Source: Brachionus plicatilis
Taxonomy: Eukaryota; Rotifera; Eurotatoria; Ploima; Brachionidae
DNA length: 64,000 bases
Reading direction: 5' to 3'
NCBI GenBank assembly: GCA_010279815.1
Contig: QEOQ01000590.1
Span: 551,149 to 615,148, forward strand
The position numbers were made by a program, and so were the translations under genes. This document shows, piece after piece, positions 1 through 12,379 of the stretch. Below the pieces are notes generated by a model. That model was not told the origin of the DNA, made no database searches, and was given only the letters and a program-made list of their open reading frames with translations. How positions within the stretch are numbered: the stretch's first letter is position 1; every line of letters starts with the position of its first letter.

Positions 1-485
1 TTTTATGATAAAAAAACTCATTTAAGAATAATTTTTTCAAACAGTAATATTTTTTTAAAGACAATTTAAATTAATTTAAAAACATAATGTAAAAACATAA
101 TCGTTGACGTTTATTAATGGTAGTTAACGATTTTAATGGTATTTGAATTTTGAATTTTTCCAGAAAATTATTTAATAAAATTCTTATATTTTAATAATTG
201 GTCAAAAAGAAATGAAAAAAAAAAGTTAATAACGTTAACGTAAAAAAACGGTTTTGGATTTTTCAAAAATAATATTTTAATTTTTTTTATTTTTACTAAG
301 AGAAAATTAGTTCATATGCCAGAAATTTTCAATAAAATACCCAAAATTTTTAAGTTTTTTACCCAATTTAATCAACAACACCACAAAAAATTAAAAAAAG
401 CATAAAAATTAAAAAAAACTTTTTTTTTTTAATTGACACCAAACTTATTAAAATGACAATAAAAATTAAAAAAAAAAAAAAATTT
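1..485. other. AT-rich spacer
   Basis: Very A/T-rich sequence with many homopolymer runs. No open frame, RNA gene or clear repeat is visible. It is the 3' flank of the minus-strand exon that follows. Confidence 0.6.
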
Positions 486-810
486 TCATACTTCCGCCAC
501 TATTTTTTTTATTTTTTTAACACATTTGTTGGGAAAAGCCCGGTTACGTCTTTTCTTCATTTGCGCACCGCATAGATCAAACGATTTTGTTTCTTTGTCA
601 ATAATGTCTTGATTGTTTAACTCGATTCTCGCTCTTTTTGGAAGAAATTCTTCTTCCTCGGACTCATCGGATTCTATGCCTTTTGGAACAGCGTTAGAAT
701 ATTGGGTTTTATAGGGTTGTCTTTTCAGTGTTCTAGAAGTTTTTAGAGGTCTACTTTTTTTACGGTTCGAATGAATCGGGATTTCTATTCCAACTGAGTC
801 GAAATTGCAC
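486..810 (-). CDS. Orphan 3'-terminal exon, unknown protein
   Basis: On the minus strand a frame of about 107 codons is open after an acceptor (ATATAG at 811-812) and stops at TGA (486-488). The peptide is hydrophilic and basic, with an acidic patch (ESDESEEEEF) and a Lys/Arg-rich end (QMKKRRNRAFPNKC), as in a nuclear protein tail. Its GC content is clearly above the flanking DNA, which supports coding. No domain is recognised. The preceding exons should lie at higher coordinates, but none could be placed with confidence in 811-2258, which is full of repeats. The gene may have a long intron, or this may be a fragment left after repeat insertion. Confidence 0.45.
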
Positions 811-1249
811 CTATATTTATTTTTTTAATTTATTTTATTATTAAGTTAAGTAAATAAGAGGGAAAATTTTAAAAAGATATTGAAATTTCTTTGGAATAGC
901 TAAATATTCAAATTTTTTATTCTATTAAAAATTAGCATCAATTTAAAAGTGTCAAAGATTTAGGTACTTGGTTTTAAATTATTTTTTATTCTTTAATAAA
1001 AAGTGTTATTTTTAAAAAGTAGTGTCAAGTAGTTAAAAATAGTGGCTTTCTAATTAATTTATTGTAAAATAATTTATTTATGTATAATCTTAATAATTGG
1101 GGGGAAAAATTAAAAATTTGGGGTGTTTTATTGAAAATCAATGGTATCGATTTTAATGGTCCTTTTACTAATTCATTTGTTCAATTAAAAAATTTTGCAA
1201 AAAAAAAGGATTGTTAATTTTTTTTTAACGATTGATAACGATAGCATAC

Positions 1250-1492
1250 CTGTTTAGAATTCACAAGTCCCAAGTCAAGTCCAAGTCCGGGCTTTTGAAA
1301 AAAAATTTTGAATACTGAAGACGAATTGTGAAGATTTTTATGCTAAAATTTCAAGAAAATTCTGATATAAGGCAAATCTATTGCATCAGACAACCCAAGA
1401 GTATATACATTTTTTGATATGAAGCCTGATCTAGCAAATTAAAAAAATAGTCTGGACTTGGACTTTTTTTTTGGGGCTTTTAAACAACTCTG
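1250..1492. mobile_element. Small inverted-repeat element (MITE-like), copy 1
   Basis: The right end reads TTTTAAACAACTCTG. The inner right sequence TAGTCTGGACTTGGAC is mirrored by GTCCAAGTCCGGGCT near the left end (about 1278-1295). The same end sequence occurs in inverted orientation at both ends of copy 2. No coding capacity. The left limit is approximate. Confidence 0.4.
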
Positions 1493-1656
1493 CTTATAAA
1501 CAAGTCTGATCTGTATTCATTTTTTTTTTACTTAATTACTTTTCATCGCCAGAATTGGTTAAAATTGCAAAAAAATAATAATAATAATATTGGTTTTTAA
1601 ATTATTCTAATTGTGTTCATCATTTATATATCAATTACTTTTATTGATGTGTCAGT

Positions 1657-1866
1657 CAGAGTTATTTAAAAGTCCCATATTAAAGTCCAAATCAATAAAA
1701 AAAAAATTCCGAGCAAAAAATTTTTTGCCGTTCCAGGTAGTTATTGTGGCGGCCTAGTTAAAGTCAAAGTCATGACTAAAAAAAATGAAAGTTTTTGGCT
1801 TGGACTTTAAAAACAAAAGTCTGGATTTGGACTTTACTTGAGACTTGTGACTTTTAAACAACTCTG
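1657..1866. mobile_element. Small inverted-repeat element (MITE-like), copy 2
   Basis: It begins CAGAGTTATTTAAAAGTC and ends GACTTTTAAACAACTCTG, so the ends are near-perfect inverted repeats of 18 bp. Inverted similarity continues inward (AAAGTCCAAATC on the left, GATTTGGACTTT on the right). It is about 210 bp with no open frame of its own. A lone copy of the end word (CAGAGTTATTTAAAAGTC) also occurs near 41045, and a diverged relative near 9244-9490. Confidence 0.5.
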
Positions 1867-2258
1867 GTTTCATCAGTCTTAGGTATTGTAAGACAGAAGA
1901 TTGGAAAAATTTGAACATGAATCTTGAATCAACCAAAATTTAAAATATGTGTCATTTGAAATTCTGAAGTTCAATTTGATAGGTAAATTAGTTTAAAGAT
2001 AAATTCAAAATTTTCAATTCTTCTTAAAAACTTAGAAAATAAAAAAAGCTATATCTATCAATAAAGAATAAACTTTTAATTAAATATTATTCAATGTTCA
2101 AAAAACTTCAAGACAAAGCAGTTAACATCTCATTAGATATTGATTTGGTAATATTTAAAAAATAAACTAATAAAAGTGTTTGACAAAAGAAACAAATTTT
2201 TTTTGTGTGCTTTTATTTTATCTGTAAATTATTAAAACAAGATAAAAACTAGCTTCAT

Positions 2259-3946
2259 ATGATACGGTAAGTATGACATTATCTCTATTTATTTAAATTG
2301 ATATTTTAAAAGATTTTCAAATAATTTAGCAAAACATTGGCCAATTTTAAATGATGTGAAGTAAATATTTATTAAAAGATTTAATACTAAATTATTTTTT
2401 TCACCTAGAATGTCTAGTAATGTTTGTAGTCACTATGGGTTCAATAGGAGATTTAACATGGTTCAAGATAAAAACGTCTGGGTAGAATTTAATGCGCTTA
2501 CTAATAAACATAAAGCAGTGAATTTAGGCCAAGTAAATTTAAGAAAAAAAAAATTTAAGTTAATTTTTTTTCTTTAATAAAGGGTTTTCCTAATTATGAC
2601 AGTATTAAATATTTAAAGAATAAATCACTGGAAGTAGCGCAGGAGTTAAACAATACCTTTGATCAGTATACAAGATCCTCAGTAAATAAAACAAAACAAA
2701 TTTTATAAATAATTAAGTTATTAATTTTAAGGGACATTTGCGTCTGGTAAATTCTGTTGCAAAATGCTATAGCTCACTAATGAAAAGAGAAATAAATCCA
2801 TTGAGTGAAGTTTTGATATCTGTTGGAGCTTCGAATTCATTGTATAACTCATTTACGAGTTTACTATCAGAAGGTGATGAAGTAATAATTATTGAACCAT
2901 TTTTTGACTGCTACGCACCAATGAGCATAACTGCAGGAGCAAAATGCGTTTTTGTTCCATTGAAACCAAAAACTGACAGAGAAATGACCACATCTGCTGA
3001 TTGGTCATGGGACACTAAGGAACTTGAGGCTGCATTTAGTCCAAAAACAAAATTAATTGTCATCAATACACCGAATAATCCACTTGGAAAAGTTTATACC
3101 AGAGAAGAGCTTCAGCAAATTGCCGACTTGTGCATCAAGCATAATACTTTGTGTGTTTCTGATGAGGTCTATGAACACATTACTTATGACCGAGCACATA
3201 TTAGAATGGCCACACTGCCTGGAATGTGGGAGAGGACAATCACTGTTGGAAGTGCTGGCAAAGCATTTAGTTCTACAGGAGCAAAAGTATTTTAAAAAAA
3301 AAATTATTTTTTTTCCATTTAATTAAAATTTGTATTTTTAAGCTCGGATGGACCATAGGACCAAAAGAATTGATTCGTTTGTGTCAATCGGTACACAATA
3401 ATAGCATTTATTGCTGTCCAACTTTTATCCAGGAAGTGATTGCTCGCTGTTTTGAGCTAGAGCTATCGCGTCTTGACACAGATGAATGCTATTTTAAATC
3501 AATAGCTGCCGAACTGAAGCCAAAAAGAGACAGATTGGCCAAGTTGTTGATCGATGCAGGTCTAAAGCCTGTCATTCCAGAAGGAGGCTATTTTATGCTT
3601 GCTGACATTTCAAAAATTGCGCCAAATTTTCATTCAGACGAAAACGAATGCAAAGACAGCAAATTTGTTAAATATTTAATAAAAGAAAAGGTTCTAATTT
3701 AAATTTGAATTTTTTAATTTTATTTTAAATTTTTTTTCTTTATTTTTTCAAGGGTTTGGCTACTATTCCAAACACTGCTTTTTACAGCGATGAACACAAA
3801 AGAGAGGGAGATAATTTCATTCGATTTTGTTTTTTTAAGGTTTTTTTTAATTAAAAGAAATCAAAAGTTAATTTTATCTTTTTTATAAGGACGAAAACAC
3901 ACTGGAAAAAGCTGCTGAAATTTTGAAAAATTTTTGTATTGATTGA
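2259..3946 (+). CDS. Kynurenine aminotransferase / cysteine-S-conjugate beta-lyase (KYAT family)
   Basis: A fold-type I, PLP-dependent aminotransferase expected to convert kynurenine to kynurenate and to transaminate glutamine and related amino acids. Exons: 2259-2266 (tentative), 2409-2532, 2583-2681, 2732-3286, 3343-3690, 3753-3839, 3890-3946. All junctions are GT-AG with introns of about 50-140 nt. The product is about 422-425 aa, matching the family length. Recognisable segments in order: VNLGQGFPNYD, FDQYTRSSGHLRLV, NTPNNPLGK (cofactor-site Asn), SDEVYEH (the Asp that contacts the pyridine nitrogen), and SAGKAFSSTGAKLGWTIGP with the Schiff-base lysine in SAGKAFS. If the ATG at 2259 is used, the first coding exon is only 8 nt; the in-frame ATG at 2410 gives 422 aa and is equally plausible. 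No frame damage is seen. KYAT1 and KYAT3 cannot be told apart here. Confidence 0.93.
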
Positions 3947-5876
3947 GTGTATGATTAAATGTGTTTTTACATTTTTTAAAAAATCAAAATTTTCAGTTTT
4001 GTTATAATCAATATTTTGAACAGTTTTCAAAAATTAAAAAGAAATTTAAAAATTATTTGTATTCGTTTATATTTTTTTTACTGAGAATGAATTTATTAAT
4101 TGTCGAATATTTCTTAAGTTTTTATCTATTATAGTAATGACTTTCCGTCACCATAACATAAACTAAATATACATGAATCTTTTTTAAAATTGAAATAAGC
4201 TTTAATTAGTGGCAAATGACATTAAAATTTTAAACAAAAATATGAGAAATTTGAAATTTGAAGTTTTGAAACAAGAATCATTTATTTTTTAATTTGACTA
4301 ACATGAATGTGCAATATCATGCTTTTAAATTTAATCATAAAATATAATGTCAGTTTCTCTAAACACTTTAAAACTTTTGATCCGGGTTAAAATTTGATTT
4401 GGCAAAGCTAATTAATCAAATTTAAGTCTTCAAATCAAATCTAATTTAATTATTTTAATTTGAAATAAATTGAAAAACTCACAATCAAAATAATAATCTA
4501 CCATGATTTTATCTATTTTAATTTACAAAAACGAGTTGATATTTATTAAAATAATTTATATTAAAATTAAAATTAACTTTTGTTCAAGTATACATAGAAA
4601 ATTAATTATATTTAAATCAAATGAAACAAACATTTTTTTAAATGCTGGTTTTATAAACAAAATAATTTAAATTAATTTTTTAAGTCCTTCTTCTAAGTAT
4701 CAAATTTTCAAAAATTATAAGCAATTATTTTAAATCAAGCTTTGATTTTTTAAACAAAGAAAAATACTGAATAAATAAAATATTAATTGTTGTTTATGTA
4801 ATTGATTTTAAACTTTTGTACTATGCATAAATTACTAATTAAATAAAAGTGTTAAATAAATTTTAAATTTTAATTTATTTTTAAATTTTCTAAAAAGTCA
4901 ATTGACTGTCATAAGAAAACATAAGCTTTGAAAAAAAACGAGTAAATAATTTTGAATAATTTTTTCTAGAACGTGATTATTTCGAACTCCACTAAACGAA
5001 TTCCTGCCTCCACTTTAAAATTATTATTCCATTAATTTAAGTGAATAATTTATGCATACGGCTTGAAAAATTGTTTTCAATAATTTAAAATTTTTTCAAT
5101 ATAGTTATTATAAAACTATTTCTCAGTAGTCTGATAATGAAAGTATAAGTTTTCTTAATTAGGAGGAAAAAAATAGTTATCTTCAAAAGCGATCATGCAA
5201 AAAATTTTGTAGAAATATTTAAACCATTTTTGAACATAGAGTCATAAAAAGTTATTTTTTTCATAAAAGTGTCAAAAGATTGGATAATTTAAAATATTAG
5301 ATTAGAAAAAAAGCTATAAACAGTATTTATAATCTTTTTTTGGATATAAAATTTAAATTATACTCTTATTAAGCAATGACTAATAATTTAATTTACAAAA
5401 TTTTGATAAATACATATTTTAAATTACGAATTGTAAATTTAAGTATTAGATTTACATTTAAAATATTTAAATAAAAAAGTAATCAGAGCTAATTTATTGT
5501 TGATATTTAATTTCCTTAGCGATATTAAGCTAAAACAGGACTTAAACCTTTGAAAACAATTTCATAATACTTCAAACACGTCTTTTGTGTAGCTTGAAGC
5601 TTTTTTTTACTGATTTTATGCGTTAGAAATTCTAATTTTCCAAAAATTGTTACTAAGTTTCAATCGAAATTATTCTCTAAAATTCATAATTTTACGTAAA
5701 CGTAAGCAAGATAAACAACCAGTTCGAGCAAATCAAGACTTGATTGGAATTTTTTGAAAATAAAAAGAAATTAAATTTCACAAAAATTTTTTATTAAGTT
5801 TATTTTTATGTAAATAAAATAAGCGACTATTTAAAGGGAAATTTTACCATTTAATTTTTTCTAAATTAGAAAAATT
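3947..5876. other. AT-rich spacer
   Basis: About 1.9 kb of A/T-rich DNA with no supported gene, RNA or structured repeat. It holds the 3' flank of the aminotransferase and the promoter side of the galactosyltransferase. Confidence 0.6.
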
Positions 5877-7110
5877 ATGAGATTCTTCCGATTACGGCGA
5901 AGAAGGCTACAATTATTGTTTTATCTTACTACCGGTATTAATATATTAATTGTTCTTGCAGTTTTATATCATGAGAAAATTTTCAACACTATTGACATAA
6001 TACAAATACCGATAAATAACGAGTTATGCCGGTTTATTCCATTTAATATAAGTAAATTTTTTTATCAATTTTTTTCTTTTTTAATCTGCAATTTTTTTAA
6101 GCGAGCAAAAGTTTGAATTTAAAAAATTTAACCTTCAGTCAAGTTGAGAGCGAATTAAGTCATTTATCGCTAAATTATGGAGGCAAATGGTCACCAAAAC
6201 CAGAAAATTCACGTAAATCAAGAGTTGCAATAATTGTTCCATATCGGGACAGAATCAAAAATCTTCATTTATTCTTGCTCTACATGCACAAATACTTGAG
6301 CAATCAGAATGTTGAATACGGTATTTATTTGGTGGAACCTCTCCAGTATTTAACTTTTAACAGAGCGCTGTTGATCAATGCTGGATACTTGGAAGCTCTC
6401 AGAGATGACCCCAGCTGGGACTGTTTCATTTTTCATGTAAATTCATTATTTAAATATAAATTCAGCTTGATTTATGTTATTTTATGCACTTAAGGATGTA
6501 GACATGCTTCCTGAAAATAAATTAAACATTTATGAATGTAACTCGGAAGTACCAAAACAAATGGCAGTCGCTATTAACACATATAGTTATTCGTAATTTA
6601 TTTTATTTATTTTTAAATTTTTCTACTTTTTTTTCAAAGAACTGATGGCTATTTTAAAGAAAAATACTTCGGTGGTATTAACGCCTTTACCAAAGATCAG
6701 TTCAGAAAAATAAATGGTTTTTCAAATTCCTATTACGGATGGGGCATTGAGGGTATTTATTTTATATTTTTGTAAATAGGCAAATTTAAATTGAATTTGG
6801 TTACAGATGACGATGCTCGAAATAGAGTATTAGATCATTTTCCCAGAATTGCTCGACAACGACCTGAAATTGGGCGTTACTTTGCCAATTGTCATGAAAA
6901 GCAAGAAAAGAATCCATACAGGTAAATATAAAACAAGAAAAATAAGTGAGTTCATTGCTAAATTTTAAATTTAGATTTATGTTATATATGACAGCATCGT
7001 CTAGAATGAAAACTGACGGTCTAAATTCAATAATGTATAAACTTGTTAAAAAAGAACAAAATAATCTCTTTACTCGATTTTATATCAAGTACAAAAATGT
7101 AAAATATTAG
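5877..7110 (+). CDS. Beta-1,4-galactosyltransferase
   Basis: A Golgi type II enzyme of family GT7 that transfers galactose from UDP-Gal to GlcNAc-type acceptors. Exons: 5877-6051, 6102-6436, 6495-6592, 6640-6752, 6807-6921, 6976-7110 (ends within a base or so), giving about 323 aa. The N-terminus has a short basic tail (MRFFRLRRRR) and then a hydrophobic signal anchor (about residues 12-30). The stem is short. The catalytic domain shows NLTFSQVESEL, GGKWSPK, VAIIVPYRDR, LTFNRALLINAGY, the Mn-binding D-V-D at the start of exon 3 (DVDMLPENK), YFGGINAF, and NSYYGWGIEDDD. The family normally has WGGEDD; the second Gly is Ile here. The tail DGLNSIMYKLVKK matches the usual C-terminus. An ATTAG stop and AATAAA signals (about 7123, 7187) follow. 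Which vertebrate paralogue it matches best (B4GALT1-7) is not settled. Confidence 0.9.
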
Positions 7111-10100
7111 TCTAAATGATAAGTGAATAAATGATACAATTTTATTGTTGAGTTATCATAAATGAACATTGAGTTTATTGTTAAAAAATAAAGTATTGAT
7201 TTTAAATATAATTTATGTTTACTTTTTTATTCAAATTAACTATTCAATTTTATTAAAAACAAAAAATAAATTACCAAAATTATGTTTATATTTAAATTAA
7301 TGATTTTTTAAATTTGTTCAGCAATTTTGAAGACTAATGTAAAAATTTCTAAAAAATGGTACATTTTCTCCCAAAAATTCTTCATTGTATAATTAATATT
7401 AAAAAAAAGAATAAGATTGTATTTATTTATGACTGTGGTTGACACAATAATAAATTTAAAGATTCATTCATTCAATTTTGGTTTGAGATAAAATTAAACA
7501 AAACACAATAATAAAATGAATGAATAAAACTTATTTGAAAAACAAGAAAAAAAAACACTTGCACTTTTTTGGTGAAATTTTTTTTTATTTGGGCCAAAAT
7601 CAACTAACAAGCATTTTAAGCAAGCTTATTTAAATCAATTTTTAAAATAAATCTATCAAAGCCTTTTTACATTTGAAATTTTTTTTTTGTCATTTAAAAA
7701 TTGGAGTAAGGATTGAAGAACATATAAAAAGTAAATAAAGCATATAAAAATTGAATGAAGTATAAACTTGATTTCATTTTTTTTAAACTGTCATCAAAAA
7801 CGTAAATTCTATGTAAATGTTAATAAAACATAAACTTTTTGTAAAAATTTGGAAAAAAATTAAAATTATTAAGATAAAAAAAGTATTCAAGTTCAATTTC
7901 AGAATTAATTTTGGTCAAATAAATATATTTGATTTTTTACCTATTTTTTATTTATGTTTTTTTTTCTTTTTTGAATTAATAAAATTTAACTCAATATTTT
8001 AGTTCACTTTTTAAAGATTCAAAATTAAAAATTTTGGTTTATGTTGTTCTTTTTTAGATTCACATTTTATATTTTTTCTTAATCTCCTTCGTAAAAATTG
8101 TTCGTTTTGTCTGAGATTTCTTAGGAGATTGGTTTATAATATTTTAATTTTTGATTCCAAATTCGAAGCCAGCTTTGAAAAATATTTTAGAAGAATGTTA
8201 TTATGAAAAAAAAATAATTTAAATAAAAAAGCATAAATTGCTTTCTCTTTTATAAATATACAATTTATTTTTTCAATATCAATAAATCGACAAAAGTGCG
8301 AGAGCTAATTTAAAATATTATTTAATGGTTTTGTAAAATAAAAAAGCTTTCTTATGTTTAATTTTTATATTTAGTATAAAAATATTATTTAATAAATAGC
8401 AAAATGTTTTTTGTTAAAAAATAAAAACATTTGGCAAGAATTACAAGCCAAAAAATGTATGAACTTAGCTTTCGCTGAATAGACTAATAGTATATTAGAA
8501 GTTTTAAAATCTTCTAAAGCATTGTTGGTAATTAACTCCTCAAGCAATAAGAATGATGTGAATCACCTCAATAAAAAGCATGCGTGTTATTTAGATTAAA
8601 AATATTTGAATAATAAGTCCTTATTATAACTAGTAATTAATAGGTATTTTGAAGTTGTAAATCAAATAATCATGGTTGATTCATACTTACTTTATGACTT
8701 GGTGATTGATAAAACTAAAAAAGTTCTTCAAATTTGTAGAAATTTTAAAAATCATGTTTCAGATAAAATGCGTCGTCTCTAGACTAAGGTTGTTGATGGT
8801 ACATTGATATTTAAAGTAAAAACTTAATTTTACACAATTATTTGATAACAAACTAAACTTTGATTACAATTTTAGGTTTCCTTTTCAGTGACTTTCAAAT
8901 TTCTATTTGAGATTAAAGAATTTAAAAAGAGTAATCCTGAGAGAAAAAATAATAATAAAAAAACATCATAAAATTGAATTTAGCGTGTTTTAACGCGAAA
9001 AACGCCAAAAGAAATCGAAAAAAATTTAAAAAAATAGAAATTTCTTGAAATCAACAATAAAAATTATTTGATTATTAAATTTATTAAAAAGACTATAATA
9101 ATAATTCAATGTAATTCGAGAATTTACTCATTTTTAAAATTTTTCCAATTTTTAATGCGTTTGTAGTCCGTTTTTTCACGTTCCGGAAAAACATTCCGTT
9201 TTGTATGTTATTTTTTAATCTTGAAAAATTACAGTATTAAGACCAGAGTTGGCCAAAAGTTAAAGTCTAAATTCAAAACGGTGAAACATTTACGACCAAG
9301 TCCGACTTTAAATTTGACATTTAAGCTTAATTAAAGATGAGAATTTAAAGAAAAAATAATTTTTGTCGATAATGAATATAATTTTAATAGCAATCAATCA
9401 AGTTCTCTAAAAAGAAACTAACAAAGCATAAGATTCAAAATTCAAAGTCAAGATTTGATTTTGAATTTATGACTACTGGCAAACTTTGATTAAGGCTTTG
9501 TATGATAGAGAAAAATATTCTCAACTTCAAATACATGATTTAATTAATTTTTTTATTTTTTAAATTTACATTTTAATTTACTTTTTTAATTAGCGCCAAT
9601 TGTGGCTATGTAAAATAGAATAAAAAATAAAATTTAAAAAAGAATTTAAAAAGAGAATTTATATTTTACAAGAAACTAATTACAAATACAGTAAATTCTG
9701 AGCAGATTAAAAGTATATATTTTAATTTACTTTAAAGTAATAGATATTTTTACAAAGTAAGTATTATATTTTCTTCATTTGAGATCCACGTTACACAATT
9801 TTGTTAATTAACAGTTAGTTTCTGATCGTTTAACTTGCTTTTTTTGCGATGTTTTTTTTTGTAATCCTCATCAAATTCAATCGAGTTTTAAAAGAGTAAA
9901 TTTATTTTCAAATTTCCTTTTATTTTCAAGGACGATTAAATTTAAGTAATTTAAAAACCAAAATTTTTTTTATTATGTTCAATAAAATTCTATGTTTCGA
10001 TTTTTAACAAAATTTCAATTTAATCTAAATTTTTAAGTCAGACTCTGTTTAATTTTTAAATCTAAAAATAGAATTTTTTTTTTTTTTCAGATGATCGACG

Positions 10101-10252
10101 ATTTTATTGTAAAAGATTTCTGTCTGTAGACTTAGACTTGCTAAATAAACTTCATGTTCTAAAAATCTCGAAAAAAAATCACTTAATATATTTTTTCAAT
10201 TCAAAATTTTTTGATTTAAAAATAACTTTATTAAAAATGTAAGAGTTTTAAT
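7111..10252. other. AT-rich spacer with weak repeat traces
   Basis: About 3.1 kb without a supported gene. Around 8470-8810 a few short plus-strand frames look faintly like worn transposase (a stretch reading SNKNDVNHLNKKH), but this is too weak to name. About 9244-9490 starts CAGAGTTGGCCAAAAGTT and ends with an imperfect inverted counterpart; it may be a diverged relative of the elements at 1.25-1.87 kb. Confidence 0.5.
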
Positions 10253-11023
10253 TTAGCTTTTCAAATTTGTCTCTGTTCCTGCATATTCAGAAGCCTTTTT
10301 TCCTGCAGCTTCAGCACCTTCAGTGATATTTTTTTCTTCACCATGTTCAATAGGAATTTCTCTTTCTTTTTTTTTTGATTCAACCATTTTTGGCAAAGGA
10401 GCCTCAATTATCAATATACCATCATCGGTCCATCTTGACTTCAAATCTTCCAATTTTAACTCTTTTGGTAAAGTAAAACTCTGTGCAAATTCTTTTAAAG
10501 AATATTCTTTATCGGACTTTTGAAAAAGTTGAAAATTTAAAAAAATTGAAAATTAAATTTAAATTACCTTTTGTTCTTTTTTTGCCTTGATTTTCAATGT
10601 ATGCCCATGAGTCCTTATTTTGACCTCTTCGGGTTCAAAGTCACTTAAGTCGTATTCTATTTGTAAGCTTCGATTTCCTTCATTGTCCATTCGTACAATA
10701 TTACTTTCCAAAGCTTTGGGTCTGATTAGACTGGGCAAATAGTTTGGTGGTAAAAGATTCATTGTTTTCTCAAATTGACGTTTTGTGTTATCAAATTCTC
10801 TTTCAAGATTTCTCATTAAATTAGAAGCAAGTCCGAAAAATCGATCCTCAAACGGATCATGGTGGCCAAAAAACATTCTGTTAGTGCTTGTTGAGATGGA
10901 AAAATTTCTGAATACATGTGGACACAAACATTGAAAATTTGATGCCTTTATCAATTTTGTATTTTTTAATAAACTTAAATTTCTCATTTTATCAAGAATT
11001 TTTGTTTTAAAAACGTTTTTCAA
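10253..11023 (-). CDS. Small heat-shock protein (Hsp20/alpha-crystallin), possibly mitochondrial
   Basis: An ATP-independent holdase chaperone. Two exons on the minus strand, 10568-11023 and 10253-10516, joined by a 51-nt GT-AG intron inside the alpha-crystallin domain; about 239 aa. The domain runs from about residue 108 to 195: SLQIEYDLSDFEPEEVKIRTHG, then TLKIKAKKEQK, SDKEYSLKEFAQSFTLP, LEDLKSRWTDDGILIIEAPLP. The first 45-50 residues are rich in Lys, Arg, Ser and hydrophobics, with almost no acidic residues, as in a mitochondrial presequence. Localisation is an inference. The C-terminal tail is hydrophilic and acidic and lacks an obvious I-x-I motif. It is divergent from MVB12, with 333 bp between their starts. 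Confidence 0.88.
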
Positions 11024-11356
11024 GGTTTTAATAAGAAATTTTTTAGATCCTGAATACTAAATTTATCCTCAAAATTAAAAGAATTTATATTTGGAAAAAA
11101 TTTGGCAAATTTTTTATTTTAGTTCTGATTTTAGCTCATAAGAAAAAATAGGATTAGTTCTGTAACATTTGATAATTTGAATATGACAATCCTAAGTCTT
11201 CTCTTGGCAATACAGTTTCTACTGAGTAAAAAATAATTTTATTTTGCATTAAAATTTATAAGCTTTGAAACAATAGCAAAATTTCATTAAGGTTTTTTTT
11301 ATTTAATAGGGTGATTCATAAATTTCAAATCCGAAAATTAACGCTTAATTCGAAAA
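11024..11356. other. Divergent promoter region (Hsp20 / MVB12)
   Basis: 333 bp between the start codons of two divergently transcribed genes, so both promoters should lie here. The sequence is A/T-rich. No unambiguous heat-shock element (alternating GAA/TTC units) or TATA box was found. Confidence 0.45.
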
Positions 11357-12379
11357 ATGATTCCAAGCCAGCCTGAATTACCAATAACTGCATTATGTGT
11401 AGTTGCTGACAAAGGAAAATGTCCGGCCAACTATACGCCAGTTTTTAAGAGCTACGATACCAATACCGAAACTGATTTATGGAAAGACAGTATTTTCGGA
11501 AAAAAAATAAACCGATTTATTTGCTTTACCAAAGATTATCCAATTAATGACGTAGGCATTTTTCATGATTTTTTTATTTTTTAATAAAATTTACTTAAGA
11601 CCTTTAATGTGATTGAAGACATAAAATTGCTAAATGACAGAGAAATATTGTCTGGTTTTATTCCCATTGATAAATGCTATGACACAAGTGAACGAGCTTT
11701 CCAGAAAAAAATTCTTTGTATCAAAGTGTCTCAAAGATTTTATACTCCAACAGCAGTTAGCGATTTGATTATATTAATAAAAAATAAAAGACCACCAACT
11801 GGATATTCTTATATTGGTGAAATTAATGGTCAGTCAATTTGTATTAAATTTTCTCAAATTCCGAACAATTCTCCGACGTTTAGAGGTCAATCTAAACCAG
11901 TAGGTCCTCCTCCGGTTCCACCGAGACCATATCAAACACAGCCATTTAGTCCAGACACAACCGAAAACGATTATGTTCACATTATGGGTCAAAATGAGCT
12001 GCCTAACGCGGTCTACAATAATCAACAATTTAACACAAATAGATCAATGTCTTCTAATCAAAATAGTTTGAATGTGAACCCTCTACATGGGGTGCCGTTT
12101 GAGATAAATCCTGTTTATCAATCTTTAAGAAATGCTAGTCAAAAAGGAGTTTTAATTGTACTCTTTAAATTTTTTTTTCCTACCTAACATTGTAAAAATT
12201 TTATTCAAAGGATGCTGAAAAAATAGACAAAAAGCTGGCTTTTTTTATGCAAATGCTGGACAAAGTAAAAATATTAATTTTTCATCTAAAATCATTATTG
12301 TTTAATTAAATAAATTGTTTTTTAGATTGAATATGATTTCAATTTGGAGCGCTCTTGCTTGGAAATTTCAAAATTTTAA
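11357..12379 (+). CDS. MVB12 subunit of ESCRT-I (MABP and UMA domains)
   Basis: The MVB12 subunit of ESCRT-I, which takes part in sorting ubiquitinated membrane cargo into multivesicular bodies. Exons: 11357-11551, 11600-12148, 12211-12264, 12326-12379; about 283 aa. The MABP domain fills about residues 8-155: PITALCVVADKGKCP, YDTNTETDLWKD, FICFTKDYP, then after intron 1 VIEDIKLL, LSGFIPIDKCYDT, KKILCIKVSQRF, GYSYIGEINGQSICIKFSQIP. A Pro-rich linker follows (PVGPPPVPPRPYQ), as in human MVB12A/B. The C-terminal UMA region is GVPFEINPVY, then DAEKIDKKLAFFMQML and IEYDFNLERS. The last two exons are only 54 nt each. The donor of exon 2 (GTTTTA) is weak, but the frame joins cleanly. It is convergent with TIMM13, with 238 bp between stops. 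Confidence 0.9.

Larger units (their letters stand above)
811..2258. other. AT-rich spacer with two inverted-repeat elements
   Basis: Non-coding DNA between the orphan exon and the aminotransferase gene. It holds two related elements (about 1250-1492 and 1657-1866), listed separately, both rich in AAGTCCAAGTC-type words. A short open frame on the minus strand at 1754-1936 lies inside the second element and is not considered a gene. Confidence 0.6.

Noticed and set aside
8470..8810. Possible hAT-type transposase scrap
   Set aside because: Only a short His/Cys-like word and one 30-codon open stretch; too weak to name.
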